Source of the DNA: Alteromonas salexigens
Lineage (GTDB): Bacteria > Pseudomonadota > Gammaproteobacteria > Enterobacterales > Alteromonadaceae
Length of the DNA stretch: 64,000 nt
NCBI RefSeq assembly: GCF_025628895.1
Contig: NZ_JAOTJC010000007.1
Location: 124,001 to 188,000 of the forward strand
Direction: 5' to 3'
The position numbers and the translations under genes are program-made. Shown piece after piece: positions 26,246 through 41,908 of the stretch; the first letter of the stretch is position 1, and every line of letters begins with the position of its first letter. Under the pieces are notes generated by a model. The model searched no databases, had not been told where the DNA came from, and saw nothing but the letters and a program-made list of their open reading frames with translations.

Positions 26246-28348
26246 TTAGATTCTTGCTTCAATAATAGCTTGCGCCACATTGTTCGGCGCCTCGGAATAA
26301 TTGAAGAACTCCATTGAGTAAGATGCTCTGCCCTGGGTTTGTGAACGCAGATCAGTAGCATACCCAAACATTTCTGAAAGTGGCACTTTGGCACGAATAA
26401 TCTTAATGCCTGCCACACCTTCATCCATTCCTTCGATCATGCCGCGACGACGATTCAGGTCACCTACGACATCACCCATCCAGTCTTCAGGAGTCGTTAC
26501 TTCAACTTTCATCATAGGTTCAAGCAGGACCGGATTTGCTTCCGAGCAGCCTTGCTTAAAGCCCATTGAGCCGGCGATCTTAAACGCCATTTCAGAAGAG
26601 TCAACATCATGGTATGAACCATCGAACAGCGTTACCTTGACATCAAGTACCGGGTAACCTGCAACCACACCGTTTTGTAGCTGCTCCTGAATTCCTTTAT
26701 CTACCGCCGGGATGAATTCCTTCGGAACTACACCACCCACGATATCGTTAACAAATTCGTAGCCTGCGCCTTCTTCCTGTGGCTCAATACGAAGCCACAC
26801 ATGGCCATACTGACCACGGCCGCCAGACTGACGAACAAATTTGCCTTCCACTTCCACTTTCTTGCGGATAGTTTCGCGGTATGCAACCTGTGGTTTACCC
26901 ACGTTACATTCCACTTTAAATTCCCGCTTCATGCGATCGACAATGATGTCGAGGTGAAGTTCACCCATTCCGGAAATGATTGTCTGACCTGACTCTTCGT
27001 CAGTCTTCACATGGAAGGACGGGTCTTCGGCAGCCAGCTTACTCAGGGCCATGCCCATCTTCTCCTGGTCAGCCTGCGACTTTGGCTCTACCGCAATCGC
27101 AATCACCGGATCCGGAAACTCCATACGCTCCAGCGTAATGATATTGTTGGGGTCGCACAGGGTGTCACCGGTGGTGACATCCTTCAGACCAATTGCCGCT
27201 GCGATGTCGCCAGCACGAACTTCCTTAAGCTCGGCGCGATCTTTCGAGTGCATCTGTACAATACGACCAAAACGTTCCCGTTTGCCTTTTACCGGGTTGT
27301 ATACGGTATCACCGGTATTCACCACGCCAGAGTAACAGCGGAAAAAGGTGAGCGTGCCCACAAACGGGTCGGTGGCAATCTTAAACGCCAGCGCTGAAAA
27401 CGGTTCGTTATCGTCGGCATGACGCTCGGCTTCGGTTTCATTTTTGTCGTCGAGTACGCCGGTTATCGCCTTCACTTCTGTAGGCGATGGCAAATACTCA
27501 ACCACGGCATCCAGTACCGCTTGTACGCCTTTGTTTTTAAAGGCACTGCCACACAGGGCCAGTACAATTTCGTTATTCAGGGTACGGATACGTAATCCCT
27601 GACGGATTTCCTCTTCGCTCAGCTCCTGGCCGTCGATGTACTTGTCCATCAGTTCTTCGGAGGCTTCCGCAGCAGCTTCTACCATTTCTGAACGGTACTG
27701 CTCGGCTTTCTCCCGGTATTCTTCTGGAATTTCTTCATAGGTAAACGTCATACCCATGTCTTCCGCGTTCCAGTTAATCGCCTTCATTTTCAGCAGGTCG
27801 ATTACGCCACGAAAGTCTTCTTCAGTGCCAATGTTCAGTTGGATCGGAACACAGGTGGCACCTAAACGCTTGCGGATTTGGCCCACAACACGCTCAAAAT
27901 CGGCGCCTGCCCGGTCCATCTTATTGACGAAAACCAGACGAGGCACCTCATATTTGTCAGCCTGTCGCCAGACTGTCTCTGATTGAGGCTCAACCCCGGA
28001 AGACCCACAAAAGACGACAACAGCGCCGTCCAGCACACGCAGGGAACGTTCAACTTCAATGGTGAAGTCTACGTGTCCTGGTGTATCGATGATATTAATA
28101 CGATGCTGGTCGAATTGCTGCTGCATTCCAGACCAGAAGCAAGTTGTGGCGGCAGAGGTAATAGTTATCCCCCGCTCCTGTTCCTGCTCCATCCAGTCCA
28201 TGGTGGCTGCGCCATCATGCACTTCACCTATTTTATGTGACAAGCCCGTGTAAAACAGAACACGTTCCGTGGTTGTGGTTTTACCCGCATCCACGTGTGC
28301 CACAATACCAATATTACGATAACGCTCAATTGAGGTCTTGCGAGGCAT
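26246..28348 (-). CDS. fusA: elongation factor G
   Basis: Translocation GTPase, 700 residues (E. coli 704). Visible motifs: [63 protein letters not shown], and in domain [17 protein letters not shown] followed by [14 protein letters not shown]. It lies between rpsG and tuf in the str operon. The 63-bp gap to tuf shows no terminator, so the two are probably co-transcribed. Confidence 0.98.
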   Translation of the reverse strand: MPRKTSIERYRNIGIVAHVDAGKTTTTERVLFYTGLSHKIGEVHDGAATMDWMEQEQERGITITSAATTCFWSGMQQQFDQHRINIIDTPGHVDFTIEVERSLRVLDGAVVVFCGSSGVEPQSETVWRQADKYEVPRLVFVNKMDRAGADFERVVGQIRKRLGATCVPIQLNIGTEEDFRGVIDLLKMKAINWNAEDMGMTFTYEEIPEEYREKAEQYRSEMVEAAAEASEELMDKYIDGQELSEEEIRQGLRIRTLNNEIVLALCGSAFKNKGVQAVLDAVVEYLPSPTEVKAITGVLDDKNETEAERHADDNEPFSALAFKIATDPFVGTLTFFRCYSGVVNTGDTVYNPVKGKRERFGRIVQMHSKDRAELKEVRAGDIAAAIGLKDVTTGDTLCDPNNIITLERMEFPDPVIAIAVEPKSQADQEKMGMALSKLAAEDPSFHVKTDEESGQTIISGMGELHLDIIVDRMKREFKVECNVGKPQVAYRETIRKKVEVEGKFVRQSGGRGQYGHVWLRIEPQEEGAGYEFVNDIVGGVVPKEFIPAVDKGIQEQLQNGVVAGYPVLDVKVTLFDGSYHDVDSSEMAFKIAGSMGFKQGCSEANPVLLEPMMKVEVTTPEDWMGDVVGDLNRRRGMIEGMDEGVAGIKIIRAKVPLSEMFGYATDLRSQTQGRASYSMEFFNYSEAPNNVAQAIIEARI

Positions 28349-28375
28349 ACGTCTCTCTCAGTTATTAAACGTTGA

Positions 28376-28846
28376 TTACCAACGGTAGTGTGCAAACGCT
28401 TTGTTTGCTTCGGCCATACGGTGCACGTCTTCACGCTTCTTAACCGCAGAACCTTTGTTGTCAGCTGCATCTAACATTTCAGCAGCCAGGCGCTGAGCCA
28501 TTGACTTTTCACCACGTTTACGAGCAGCGTCTACCATCCAACGCATACCCAGGGCGTTACGACGTACTGGACGTACTTCTACTGGTACCTGATAAGTAGA
28601 ACCACCTACACGACGAGACTTAACCTCTACGGTAGGACGGATGTTGTCCAGCGCATCTTCAAACACATCCAGGTGTGCCTTGCCGGTTTTTTCAGCAACA
28701 ATATCAAGCGCACCGTAAACGATTCGTTCAGCGACTGACTTTTTGCCGTCGAGCATTACGACATTCATGAATTTCGCAAGCAGCTGTGAACCATATTTTG
28801 GTTCTGGTAGGATTTTACGTTGACCTACGACTCTTCTTCTTGGCAT
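28376..28846 (-). CDS. rpsG: 30S ribosomal protein S7
   Basis: 156 residues. [20 protein letters not shown] at the N-terminus, [23 protein letters not shown], and [22 protein letters not shown] are S7 hallmarks. It nucleates the 30S head by binding the 3' major domain of 16S rRNA, and in E. coli it represses its own operon by binding the rpsL-rpsG gap. That gap is 76 bp here (28847-28922); I did not identify the site by sequence alone. Confidence 0.98.
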   Translation of the reverse strand: MPRRRVVGQRKILPEPKYGSQLLAKFMNVVMLDGKKSVAERIVYGALDIVAEKTGKAHLDVFEDALDNIRPTVEVKSRRVGGSTYQVPVEVRPVRRNALGMRWMVDAARKRGEKSMAQRLAAEMLDAADNKGSAVKKREDVHRMAEANKAFAHYRW

Positions 28847-28922
28847 CTTCTATTCTCCGTATGAATTCAGGGAATCCCCAAAACTCTAATTACTTCAGTT
28901 TGGCCTTACTAACGGAGAACCG

Positions 28923-29297
28923 TTAAGACTTAGGCTTCTTCGCGCCGTACTTAGAACGGGCTTGTTTACGATCGTTAACACCTGCGCAGTCAAGCGTGCC
29001 GCGAACTGTGTGATAACGAACACCTGGCAGATCTTTAACACGACCGCCACGGATTAATACAACACTGTGCTCTTGCAGGTTGTGGCCTTCACCACCGATG
29101 TATGAAGAAACTTCAAAACCGTTGGTCAAACGCACACGACATACTTTACGCAGTGCAGAGTTTGGTTTCTTTGGCGTAGTAGTATATACACGAGTACATA
29201 CACCACGTCTTTGCGGACAAGCTTGCAGGGCAGCAACGTTGCTTTTTTCAACGGGCTTTCTGCGAGGCTTGCGCACTAACTGGTTAACTGTTGCCAT
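28923..29297 (-). CDS. rpsL: 30S ribosomal protein S12
   Basis: 124 residues, first gene of the str operon. [41 protein letters not shown] and [17 protein letters not shown] are the family core. The lysines in KKPNS and VKDLPG that change in streptomycin-resistant or -dependent mutants are both wild type. CAGGAGC lies upstream of the ATG. Expression is driven by the strong promoter at 29471-29499, with a terminator-like hairpin in between. Confidence 0.98.
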   Translation of the reverse strand: MATVNQLVRKPRRKPVEKSNVAALQACPQRRGVCTRVYTTTPKKPNSALRKVCRVRLTNGFEVSSYIGGEGHNLQEHSVVLIRGGRVKDLPGVRYHTVRGTLDCAGVNDRKQARSKYGAKKPKS

Positions 29298-29322
29298 TAA
29301 CTAGCTCCTGATTAAAAACTAC

Positions 29323-29347
29323 AAAAACCCGAGACATGTGTCCGGGT
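29323..29347 (-). terminator. terminator-like hairpin in the rpsL leader (possible attenuator)
   Basis: On the minus strand ACCCG-GACA-CA-TGTC-T-CGGGT folds into a stem with one bulged base and is followed at once by TTTTTG. It ends about 25 bases before the rpsL ATG and about 120 bases after the predicted transcription start, so it would act on the str-operon leader rather than on rpoC. Confidence 0.6.
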
Positions 29348-29470
29348 CCATTTATGCGATAATTCGCTGTTATCCAACACTGTGCTCGTCAGTATTGGCC
29401 AGACTTTAATGCAAAAAACCGCGCCCTGTTTCTGCTGTCTTTTCAGACTAACCAAAAATCGGGTCGCGGA

Positions 29471-29499
29471 ATATTAATGATCAAAGCCTTACCTGTCAA
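29471..29499 (-). promoter_or_regulatory. str operon promoter (rpsL-rpsG-fusA-tuf)
   Basis: TTGACA (perfect), 17 bp, TAATAT, followed by the GC-rich discriminator TCCGCGACCC. A near-consensus promoter of the kind controlled by ppGpp/DksA. It lies in the 308-bp rpoC-rpsL gap. Confidence 0.85.
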
Positions 29500-29574
29500 G
29501 CTGTACAAACCATAACCAGTCAATTTACTGACGGCTGCTGGCAACTTAACCGGTCATTCCCGGAGGAACAGGTA

Positions 29575-29599
29575 AGCGGGGCAGCCAGGCTACCCCGCT
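29575..29599 (-). terminator. hairpin after rpoC
   Basis: AGCGGGG (29575-29581) / CCCCGCT (29593-29599) with an inner AGCC/GGCT extension, seven bases past the rpoC stop. No U-tract follows, so it may be a weak terminator or a 3'-end stem. Confidence 0.55.
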
Positions 29600-29605
29600 A
29601 TATAC

Positions 29606-33784
<4,179 letters not shown>

Positions 33785-33864
33785 ATTACTCTCCCAGCGG
33801 AGTCAGTCTCTAGAACCCGGCTCGAAAGCCGGGCCATCTTAGTCAATACGTGGCGATTGCCGTG

Positions 33865-36800
33865 TTACTTTTTCTCTTCCAGCTCGATGTTAATACCCAG
33901 CGAGCGGATCTCTTTAAGCAATACGTTGAAGGATTCAGGCATGCCTGGCTCCATTCTGTGATCACCATCGACGATGTTCTTGTACATTTTGGTACGGCCG
34001 TTCACGTCGTCCGATTTCACTGTCAGCATTTCCTGCAGTGTGTAAGCCGCGCCGTATGCTTCCAGTGCCCACACTTCCATCTCACCGAAGCGCTGGCCAC
34101 CGAACTGTGCTTTACCACCCAGAGGTTGTTGAGTAACCAGACTGTACGAACCGGTAGAACGGGCGTGCATCTTGTCATCAACCAAGTGGTTCAGTTTCAG
34201 CATGTACATGTAACCCACGGTTACCGGACGTTCAAATGCGCGGCCGGTACGACCGTCAAACATGGTGATCTGACCGCTTTCTGGTAGATCTGCCAGTTTC
34301 AGCATTTCTTTAATTTCCGATTCCCGGGCACCGTCGAAGACTGGCGTCGCCACTGGAACACCTTTACGCAGGTTGTTCGCCAGGCGCTTAATCTCATGAT
34401 CCGAGAAGCTGTCAATGTCAACTTCCTGGTGATTCTCGCCCAACTCGTAAACTTCTTTAAGGAAGTTACGCAGTTTCGCCATTTCTTCCTGCTCTTTGAG
34501 CATGCGGTCGATCTTCACACCGATACCATGGGCAGCCATACCCAAATGGGTTTCCAGAATCTGACCGATGTTCATCCGCGAAGGTACACCCAGCGGGTTC
34601 AACACGATATCGACTGGTGTGCCATGTTCATCGTAAGGCATGTCTTCAACAGGCTGGATAGTCGAGATAACACCTTTGTTACCGTGACGACCGGCCATTT
34701 TGTCGCCTGGTTGAATGTGGCGTTTAACCGCCAGATAAACCTTAACGATTTTCAGTACGCCTGGTGCCAGATCATCACCCTGGGTGATCTTGCGACGTTT
34801 GATTTCGAACTTCTTATCAAACGCTTCCTTGGTTTCGGCGTGCTGGTCAGCAATCTGATCCAGCTCTAACTGCGCATCTTCGTCTTTCAGCGTGATCTCA
34901 AACCACTTCTCGCGTGGCAGACCTTCAAGCTTAGACTCTTCAATGCCGTTGCGAGTCAATGTGTTCTTGGCACGGGCAAAGATGCCGTCAGCCAGGATAT
35001 TGAACTCGTCAGACAGGTCTTTCTTAACCTGACGCAGCTGCATGTCTTCGATTTCCAGCGCGCGCTTGTCTTTTTCAACACCGTCGCGGGTAAACACCTG
35101 AACATCAATTACCGTACCGTGTACCGAGTTAGGTACGCGCAGTGAGGTATCTTTAACATCAGATGCTTTTTCACCGAAGATTGCTCTTAACAGTTTCTCT
35201 TCTGGTGTCAGCTGGGTTTCGCCTTTAGGCGTTACCTTACCTACCAGAATGTCACCGCCTTTCACTTCCGCACCGATGTAAACAACACCAGATTCATCCA
35301 GTTTGCTCAGTGCAGACTCACCCACGTTAGGAATATCAGAAGAAATCTCTTCCGGACCTAATTTGGTATCCCGGGCAATACAGCTCAGTTCCTGAATGTG
35401 AATAGTAGTGAAGCGGTCTTCCTGAGCAACACGCTCAGAAATAAGGATTGAATCCTCAAAGTTGTAACCATTCCACGGCATGAATGCGATACGCATGTTC
35501 TGACCCAGTGCCAGGTCACCTAAATCCGTAGACGGACCGTCGGCCAGCACGTCACCAGTAACAATCGGGTCGCCAACACTACAGGTAGGCTTCTGATTGA
35601 TACAGGTGTTCTGGTTAGAACGGGTGTACTTGGTCAGGTTGTAGATATCGATACCGGCTTCACCTGCCAGCATTTCATCTTCATTTACCTTGATAACAAT
35701 ACGGCTGGCATCTACGTAATCAACCGTACCGCCACGTTTCGCTACCACAGTCACACCAGAGTCAACCGCAATGGTACGTTCCATACCTGTACCTACCAGC
35801 GGCTTGTCTGCACGCAGTGTAGGAACGGCCTGACGTTGCATGTTGGCACCCATCAGTGCACGGTTAGCATCATCGTGTTCCAGGAACGGAATAATACTGG
35901 CCGCGATCGACACAATTTGTTGTGGCGACACGTCCATGTATTTGATGTCTTCTTTTGGCATCAGCGTGGTTTCACCACGGTGACGACACGGAATCAGGTC
36001 ATCGACCAGTTCACCGCCTTCGGTCAGGGCAATGTTTGCCTGTGCGATAGCGTACTGACCTTCTTCGATGGCTGACAGGTAATCGATTTCTTCGGTAACC
36101 ACGCCGTCTACGATACGACGGAACGGAGTTTCCAGGAAACCAAAGTCATTGGTACGCGCGAAGCTCGCCAATGAGTTGATCAGACCGATGTTCGGACCTT
36201 CCGGTGTTTCGATTGGGCACAGACGACCATAGTGAGTCGGGTGTACGTCTCGTACCTCAAAGCCTGCACGTTCACGGGTAAGACCACCCGGACCTAATGC
36301 CGAAATACGACGCTTGTGCGTGACTTCTGACAGCGGGTTGTTCTGGTCCATAAACTGTGACAGCTGTGATGAACCGAAGAACTCTTTAACGGCAGCAGAA
36401 ATTGGCTTGGCGTTGATCAGATCCTGCGGCATGGTGTTATCCAGGTCACCCAGGCTCAGGCGCTCTTTAACAGCACGCTCAACACGAACCAGACCTACAC
36501 GGAACTGGTTTTCAGCCATTTCACCGACAGAGCGGATACGACGGTTACCCAAGTGGTCGATATCGTCCACTTCGTCTTTACCGTCACGGATTTCGATCAG
36601 CTGCTTCATGACTGCCACGATATCATCGCGGTCTAACGTACCACTGCCAATCAGCTCTTCACGGCCAAGACGACGGTTGAACTTCATTCGGCCTACTGAC
36701 GACAGGTCATACCGTTCTTCTGAGAAGAACAGGTTGTCGAACAGCGTTTCCGCAGCGTCTTTTGTTGGCGGCTCGCCAGGACGCATCATGCGGTAGATTT

Positions 36801-37896
36801 CTACTAACGCTTCCAGACGGTTAGTGCTGGAGTCGATACGCAGCGTATCGGAAATGTAGGAACCGTGATCCAGTTCGTTAATGTACAGCGTTTCGAATTC
36901 TTTGATTCCGGCCTGGCTCAGTTCTGCCAGAGTTTCCAGAGTCAGCTCATCGTTCGCATTAACGATAACTTCACCGGTGTCTTCGTTCACGTAAGTCGCG
37001 GCGAATACACGGCCAATCAGGTACTCTGCCGGCACTTCCAGTTCGGTGATGCCAGCTTTTTCCAGACTGCGAGTATGACGCGCTGAAATACGACGACCGG
37101 TTTCCACCAGGACGTTGCCTTCGGCATCCATGATGTCGAACTGGGCAGTTTCACCACGCAGGCGATCCGGCACCACTTCCATCATTACACGGTCTTTATC
37201 TATACGTACCTGAACTTTCTCGAAGAACATCTCAAGGATTTCTTCGGTAGTCATTTCCAGTGCACGCAGAATAATAGTGGCAGGCAGCTTACGACGACGG
37301 TCGATACGTACGAACAGGTTATCTTTCGGGTCGAACTCGAAATCTAACCATGAACCACGGTATGGAATAACCCGCGCGTTATACAGCACTTTACCTGACG
37401 AGTGGGTTTTACCCTTGTCATGGTCAAAGAACACACCTGGAGAACGGTGCAGTTGCGACACAATTACCCGCTCAGTTCCATTGATGACGAACGTACCGTT
37501 CTCGGTCATCAGTGGAATTTCGCCCATGTACACTTCTTGTTCTTTAATGTCTTTTACGGTACCTGGGGCGGCTTCTTTGTCAAACAGGACCAACCGCAGT
37601 TTTACTCTTAGTGGAGCTGAATATGTGACGCCGCGAATCTGACATTCTTTGACGTCGAATACAGGCTCACCCAGACGGTAACTAACATACTGTAGTTCTG
37701 AGTTGCCTGAATAGCTTTTGATGGGGAATACTGAACGGAAAGCTGCTTCCAGACCGTATTGTCCATCTGAATCGATTTCAATAAATTTTTTGAAGGAATC
37801 AAGCTGAATTGAAAGAAGGTATGGAATTTCCAATACCTGTGGGCGTTTGCCAAAATCCTTACGGATGCGTTTCTTTTCGCTATAAGAGTAAACCAT
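33865..37896 (-). CDS. rpoB: DNA-directed RNA polymerase subunit beta
   Basis: 1343 residues, one more than E. coli. [16 protein letters not shown] begins the protein (start at 37896, GAGGAACCC upstream); an in-frame extension of 42 codons upstream runs into the leader and is rejected. The rifampicin region [19 protein letters not shown] plus [13 protein letters not shown] is wild type. Other blocks: [13 protein letters not shown] and [24 protein letters not shown]. It is downstream of the rplL-rpoB attenuator. Confidence 0.99.
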   Translation of the reverse strand: MVYSYSEKKRIRKDFGKRPQVLEIPYLLSIQLDSFKKFIEIDSDGQYGLEAAFRSVFPIKSYSGNSELQYVSYRLGEPVFDVKECQIRGVTYSAPLRVKLRLVLFDKEAAPGTVKDIKEQEVYMGEIPLMTENGTFVINGTERVIVSQLHRSPGVFFDHDKGKTHSSGKVLYNARVIPYRGSWLDFEFDPKDNLFVRIDRRRKLPATIILRALEMTTEEILEMFFEKVQVRIDKDRVMMEVVPDRLRGETAQFDIMDAEGNVLVETGRRISARHTRSLEKAGITELEVPAEYLIGRVFAATYVNEDTGEVIVNANDELTLETLAELSQAGIKEFETLYINELDHGSYISDTLRIDSSTNRLEALVEIYRMMRPGEPPTKDAAETLFDNLFFSEERYDLSSVGRMKFNRRLGREELIGSGTLDRDDIVAVMKQLIEIRDGKDEVDDIDHLGNRRIRSVGEMAENQFRVGLVRVERAVKERLSLGDLDNTMPQDLINAKPISAAVKEFFGSSQLSQFMDQNNPLSEVTHKRRISALGPGGLTRERAGFEVRDVHPTHYGRLCPIETPEGPNIGLINSLASFARTNDFGFLETPFRRIVDGVVTEEIDYLSAIEEGQYAIAQANIALTEGGELVDDLIPCRHRGETTLMPKEDIKYMDVSPQQIVSIAASIIPFLEHDDANRALMGANMQRQAVPTLRADKPLVGTGMERTIAVDSGVTVVAKRGGTVDYVDASRIVIKVNEDEMLAGEAGIDIYNLTKYTRSNQNTCINQKPTCSVGDPIVTGDVLADGPSTDLGDLALGQNMRIAFMPWNGYNFEDSILISERVAQEDRFTTIHIQELSCIARDTKLGPEEISSDIPNVGESALSKLDESGVVYIGAEVKGGDILVGKVTPKGETQLTPEEKLLRAIFGEKASDVKDTSLRVPNSVHGTVIDVQVFTRDGVEKDKRALEIEDMQLRQVKKDLSDEFNILADGIFARAKNTLTRNGIEESKLEGLPREKWFEITLKDEDAQLELDQIADQHAETKEAFDKKFEIKRRKITQGDDLAPGVLKIVKVYLAVKRHIQPGDKMAGRHGNKGVISTIQPVEDMPYDEHGTPVDIVLNPLGVPSRMNIGQILETHLGMAAHGIGVKIDRMLKEQEEMAKLRNFLKEVYELGENHQEVDIDSFSDHEIKRLANNLRKGVPVATPVFDGARESEIKEMLKLADLPESGQITMFDGRTGRAFERPVTVGYMYMLKLNHLVDDKMHARSTGSYSLVTQQPLGGKAQFGGQRFGEMEVWALEAYGAAYTLQEMLTVKSDDVNGRTKMYKNIVDGDHRMEPGMPESFNVLLKEIRSLGINIELEEKK

Positions 37897-38120
37897 GGGT
37901 TCCTCAGCCTGCTGATTTATGACCCAACCTGCCGTTCGATATGTGTTAAACAAATACCAAACAACAAACTTCCACGACCCTTTTCCGGGCAATTCAACCA
38001 GCATACAACAAAATTTAACCAATTATTAGTTAACTTGTTGGTTTACTGCTTTTTTTATGAATTACCGGGTGCGCATTTGATAGTACAGTAAAGGGTTAAA
38101 AACTGTACACCCTACAGCGC

Positions 38121-38155
38121 AAAAAGGCTGGTGGTCAATAATAACCACCAGCCTT
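38121..38155 (-). terminator. rplL-rpoB intergenic attenuator/terminator
   Basis: A perfect 12-bp stem, AAGGCTGGTGGT (38124-38135) / ACCACCAGCCTT (38144-38155), followed on the minus strand by a T-run. It occupies the place of the partial terminator that in E. coli lets only a fraction of transcripts continue into rpoBC. The 290-bp rplL-rpoB gap holds nothing else I can name. Confidence 0.85.
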
Positions 38156-38186
38156 GCCGTCTCAGGCAGGTAATCTGAATGTCAGA

Positions 38187-38561
38187 TTACTTGATTTCTA
38201 CTTCAGCGCCAGCTTCTTCAAGCTGCTTCTTCAGCTCTTCTGCTTCTTCTTTGCTTACGCCTTCTTTGATAGCTTTAGGAGCAGATTCAACTACTTCTTT
38301 CGCTTCTTTCAGGCCAAGACCAGTTGCGCCGCGAACTGCTTTGATTACCGCAACTTTGTTGCCACCGAATGAAGTCATTACAACGTCAAATTCAGTTTGC
38401 TCTTCAGCAGCAGCAGCTTCGCCGCCAGCAACTGGAGCAGCAGCAACGGCTGCAGTAGCTTCTACGCCGAACTTTTCTTCAGCTGCTTCGATAAGCTCAA
38501 CCAGTTCCATAACTGGCATTTCAGCAATCGCGTTCAAGATATCTTCTTTGGTTAGAGCCAT
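38187..38561 (-). CDS. rplL: 50S ribosomal protein L7/L12
   Basis: 124 residues: N-terminal dimerisation helices ([15 protein letters not shown]), an Ala-rich hinge ([18 protein letters not shown]), and the C-terminal factor-binding domain with [29 protein letters not shown]. It forms the ribosome stalk with L10 and recruits EF-Tu and EF-G, both encoded in the same cluster. Second gene of the rplJL unit. Confidence 0.98.
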   Translation of the reverse strand: MALTKEDILNAIAEMPVMELVELIEAAEEKFGVEATAAVAAAPVAGGEAAAAEEQTEFDVVMTSFGGNKVAVIKAVRGATGLGLKEAKEVVESAPKAIKEGVSKEEAEELKKQLEEAGAEVEIK

Positions 38562-38617
38562 TTCTCTAAACTCCTGGGTTTAATAAGTTAAAAAATTCAA
38601 TATGCCAAAAACGAAAA

Positions 38618-39136
38618 TTACTTTTCGTCTTTGATCGCCGCCAATACACGCACAAATTTGGTAGGTACTTCGTTGATTGTCTGAACGAATTTGCCAACCG
38701 GTGCTTTGAAGGTTGCAAGCAGTTTTGCAAGCGCTTCGTCGCGGGTCGGAAGTGACGCCACTGCATCCAGTTTTTCTGGACCAAGTAGACCACTACCAAT
38801 AGACAGTGCAGTAACTTTCAGCTTATCGTTTTGCTTCCCAAAGTCTTTAAACAGACGCGCTGCACCGCCCGGTGCATCGATTGAGAAACCGTAGATAAGC
38901 GGACCTGTTAAGGCGCTATCCAAGTCTGCAAATTTGCTGTCTGCCAGCGCGCGCTTTGCCAGTGTGTTACGTACTACTTTCAGGTAGACGCCTTGTTCAC
39001 GGGCCTTAACACGCAGGTCAGTCAGTTCTGCAACTTCCATCCCACGGTATTCAGCGACGGCAACGGATAGAGCGCGAGATGCAACATCGGAAACCTCTGC
39101 TACAATCTCTTTTTTTGCTGCTAAACCTAGTGCCAC
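38618..39136 (-). CDS. rplJ: 50S ribosomal protein L10
   Basis: 172 residues: [49 protein letters not shown]10 anchors the L7/L12 stalk and represses translation of rplJL by binding its leader RNA. The start is a GTG at 39136, five bases after AGAGGTGA. The GTG at 39145 lies inside that Shine-Dalgarno sequence and cannot be the start. A 294-bp structured leader precedes it. Confidence 0.96.
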   Translation of the reverse strand: MALGLAAKKEIVAEVSDVASRALSVAVAEYRGMEVAELTDLRVKAREQGVYLKVVRNTLAKRALADSKFADLDSALTGPLIYGFSIDAPGGAARLFKDFGKQNDKLKVTALSIGSGLLGPEKLDAVASLPTRDEALAKLLATFKAPVGKFVQTINEVPTKFVRVLAAIKDEK

Positions 39137-39236
39137 TGAGTTCACCTCTTTGTATCTGACGTTGGTTGCGAATCCTCGCTTCCGCAGTCAGGGTTCACAG
39201 ATTGATATCGCCAACTCGCGCTGGTGATACCGCTCT

Positions 39237-39384
39237 ACGGTGTTTGTTACCCCAGAGAGTCTGAGTCAAACCACCGTCTGCGCAGGCTGTTGGATTAAGT
39301 TACGCATTGAATGTAAAAGTTCTCTTACCTCTTTTACTGCGTAACACCTGCGGTCTTGGACGGGAGCTGTGTCAACACAGCTCC
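39237..39384 (-). ncRNA. structured rplJ leader (L10 leader-type autoregulatory RNA)
   Basis: Three stems lie in the rplA-rplJ gap. From rplA toward rplJ: GGAGCTGTG/CACAGCTCC with a 4-base loop (39363-39384); a long interrupted stem, GTTACGCA+GTAAAAG pairing with CTTTTAC+TGCGTAAC (39299-39345); and ACGGTGGTTTG/CAAACACCGT with one bulged G (39237-39277). L10-L12 repression of rplJ through a leader RNA is established in E. coli; assigning these stems to it is an inference from position. Confidence 0.65.
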
Positions 39385-39430
39385 AACCCATAACCTTTAA
39401 GAGAAACCGGTGAGTATCACCGATTGGGAA

Positions 39431-40126
39431 TTACTGGCCTACGCTGGCTTTATCAAGTGCAATACCGGCACCCATAGTGGTGCTCAGGCTTACTTTCTTG
39501 ATGTAAGTGCCTTTCGCAGAAGAAGGCTTGGCTTTCTTCAGTGCTTCAAGCAGCGCTTCCAGGTTTTCCTGAATTTGGTTTGCTTCAAAAGCAATCTTAC
39601 CAATGCTGGCGTGAATGATGCCGTTCTTGTCGTTTCTGTAACGAACCTGACCCGCTTTTGCATTTTTAACTGCAGTCGCTACGTCTGGTGTAACAGTACC
39701 CGTTTTCGGGTTTGGCATCAGGCCGCGAGGACCTAAGATTTGACCCAGTTGACCAACAACACGCATCGCGTCAGGGCTGGCAACCACTACGTCAAAATTC
39801 ATTTCGCCTTTCTTAACCTGTTCTGCCAGGTCTTCCATGCCGACTACGTCAGCACCGGCTTCTTTCGCTGCATCAGCGTTGGCACCCTGAGTGAACACTG
39901 CAACGCGAACGTCTTTACCAGTACCATTTGGCAGTACGGTAGCACCACGTACGTTCTGGTCAGATTTCTTCGCATCGATACCCAGGTTAACGGCTACGTC
40001 AACGCTTTCTGCGAACTTGGCAGTGGCCAGTTCTTTCAGCAGCGCTACGGCTTCGTTAATTTCGTATTCTTTAGTCGCGTCTACTTTGTCGCGGATCAGG
40101 CGAGCGCGTTTCGTTAATTTAGCCAT
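39431..40126 (-). CDS. rplA: 50S ribosomal protein L1
   Basis: 231 residues; [46 protein letters not shown] and the ending [12 protein letters not shown] are L1 hallmarks. It builds the L1 stalk that helps tRNA leave the E site, and in E. coli it represses rplKA translation. The start is 4 bp from the rplK stop, giving a tight two-gene unit. Confidence 0.98.
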   Translation of the reverse strand: MAKLTKRARLIRDKVDATKEYEINEAVALLKELATAKFAESVDVAVNLGIDAKKSDQNVRGATVLPNGTGKDVRVAVFTQGANADAAKEAGADVVGMEDLAEQVKKGEMNFDVVVASPDAMRVVGQLGQILGPRGLMPNPKTGTVTPDVATAVKNAKAGQVRYRNDKNGIIHASIGKIAFEANQIQENLEALLEALKKAKPSSAKGTYIKKVSLSTTMGAGIALDKASVGQ

Positions 40127-40130
40127 TCGA

Positions 40131-40559
40131 TTAGTCCTCTACGTTCAAGCCCATTGAGCGAGCAGAACCCGCAATAGTGCGTACTGCTGCGTCCAGATCA
40201 GCGGCTGTCAGGTCCGGCTCTTTTGTCTTGGCAATTTCTTCCAATTGAGCACGGGTAACAGTACCCACTTTCTCAGTGTTAGGACGGCCTGAACCACTCT
40301 TAACTCCCGCAGCTTTTTTCAGCAGGAAAGAGGCCGGAGGCGTTTTAGTTACGAATGTGAAAGAACGATCTTCGTATACCGTGATTTCTACTGGTACCGG
40401 AGCGCCTTTTTCCAGGCTTTCTGTTTTCGCGTTGAACGCTTTACAGAATTCCATGATGTTCACACCATGCTGACCCAGTGCAGGACCAACTGGTGGACTA
40501 GGGTTTGCAGCGCCTGCTGCAACCTGAAGCTTAATTAAGCCAGTTACTTTTTTAGCCAT
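40131..40559 (-). CDS. rplK: 50S ribosomal protein L11
   Basis: 142 residues; [20 protein letters not shown] and [15 protein letters not shown] mark the thiostrepton-site domain, and [20 protein letters not shown] plus the C-terminal AGSARSMG follow. It is part of the GTPase centre and needed for RelA activation. Its own promoter lies just upstream (40649-40677). Confidence 0.98.
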   Translation of the reverse strand: MAKKVTGLIKLQVAAGAANPSPPVGPALGQHGVNIMEFCKAFNAKTESLEKGAPVPVEITVYEDRSFTFVTKTPPASFLLKKAAGVKSGSGRPNTEKVGTVTRAQLEEIAKTKEPDLTAADLDAAVRTIAGSARSMGLNVED

Positions 40560-40648
40560 TTTACTAACTCTCGTGTTTGGGTCTAACGCCTCGCAAATAT
40601 CGAGAATATTTGCTCTAACGGCTCCCCGTTCCGTTGAAAAGGGCGCGT

Positions 40649-40677
40649 AATGTACAACAAATAGGCACCCTTAGCAA
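40649..40677 (-). promoter_or_regulatory. rplK promoter
   Basis: TTGCTA, 17 bp, TACATT, then the GC-rich discriminator ACGCGCCC. The -35 hexamer lies within the last codons and stop of the upstream hydrolase gene (stop at 40671-40673). Confidence 0.8.
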
Positions 40678-41828
40678 GCCTTGCAATGGGTTATTTTTGA
40701 CATTCCGGCATTTGCTGCTACCGCCTCTTCTAAGAAAGCTCTGGCCAGCGGTGACTTAACTATTTCAGCCTTCGTCAGACTATTGGCCCAATAAAGACTT
40801 TCAGTGTTAGCCAGCACAATCAATGTCAGCTTTCGATCCGGGATACGCAAATACATGGCTGAATAGCCATGTTCAGGATCCCAGCCACTGTGCCACATCA
40901 GCGTTTCCTGTTGGTACTTTTCAAAATACCAGCCGTAGCCGTAAGGTGCCGCGCTGCCATCTTCAAAGGCAGGCCAGGCAGACAGCTTATTCGTGACTTC
41001 ATCGGGCAACAGGGTTCCCAACATGACATGACGTTCAAATTTCACCAGGTCGTTAATGGTGGATACGACCCCAGCGCCGCCAGCAATGTGCTTCTCAGGT
41101 TGCGGGAGTTTTTGTCGCTCGCCGTTAGCATTTACCCTGAATCCATCCGCTATTTGTTGCAACACGCCTGCTTTAGCGGGGTCCCACATACTGGCCATTG
41201 TTTTGTTCATGCCTGCCGGTGTGAGTATATAGGATTCAATCAGTTGCCCGAGCCGGTTGTGGCGCCCTTCGACTGCATCCACGCCTTCTCCCAGCTTATG
41301 CTCCAGGTGTCTGGACAAGCGGGAATACAAAATAGGGTTGTACATAAACGTGGTGCCAGGCACGGCGTTGGTTTGATGTTTGAGGATATGTTCTATCGTA
41401 ATCTCCCGGCTACACGTCATGCCTTTTGCAAACGGGATTTCGGTACTGGCCAGCCAGGTACACAAACTCTGAAAATTTGGTGTCTTATGTGCTTTTTCTG
41501 ACAGCGCTACCTTGCCCTCATGTTCCAGCAATAAGTAAGTCAGGCCCACGAAGGGTTTTGTTACCGAGGCTATCCAGAACGGTGTATCAAGGCTAACGGG
41601 GATTTCATTATTGGCTTCGCTGTAACCGCGGGTATATGACCATACAATCTGACCCTCCTTTACGACCGCGGCTGCCATACCCGGCATGCCATTTTCTTTG
41701 GCATGTTGTTCAAAGGTGGTTTCTAAGTCACTCCATTTTCCACCCCGGTCGCTGGCAGTCTGGTTAGCACCAAACGCATTCAGACTCATTAGCAGCAACA
41801 ATATTGGGGTCAAAATTTGCAGATACAT
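40671..41828 (-). CDS. secreted serine hydrolase of the beta-lactamase/PBP4* (S12) family
   Basis: 385 residues: signal peptide of about 21 residues ending LNAFGA, then the S12 fold. Catalytic motif 1 is S88-V-T-K91 (FWIASVTKPF), motif 2 appears as the variant FMYNPILYS, and motif 3 as WHSG in place of KTG. Family members include esterases, D-Ala-D-Ala peptidases and class C-like enzymes; which one this is cannot be told. Cysteines near residues 127, 143 and the C-terminal KAC are notable. It lies between nusG and rplK, a place normally empty, behind the nusG terminator. Confidence 0.85.
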   Translation of the reverse strand: MYLQILTPILLLLMSLNAFGANQTASDRGGKWSDLETTFEQHAKENGMPGMAAAVVKEGQIVWSYTRGYSEANNEIPVSLDTPFWIASVTKPFVGLTYLLLEHEGKVALSEKAHKTPNFQSLCTWLASTEIPFAKGMTCSREITIEHILKHQTNAVPGTTFMYNPILYSRLSRHLEHKLGEGVDAVEGRHNRLGQLIESYILTPAGMNKTMASMWDPAKAGVLQQIADGFRVNANGERQKLPQPEKHIAGGAGVVSTINDLVKFERHVMLGTLLPDEVTNKLSAWPAFEDGSAAPYGYGWYFEKYQQETLMWHSGWDPEHGYSAMYLRIPDRKLTLIVLANTESLYWANSLTKAEIVKSPLARAFLEEAVAANAGMSKITHCKAC

Positions 41829-41908
41829 GGTGTTACTAAAGTCAGATTAAGACGCTCTAAGCTACGCAACCGGCAAGCGCAGAGCAAGTGGTTATTTTGT
41901 AAGCAGAT

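Noticed and set aside
37897..38022. 42-codon N-terminal extension of rpoB
   Set aside because: It runs into the leader, has no similarity to RpoB, and the ATG at 37896 has a good ribosome-binding site and gives the family length.
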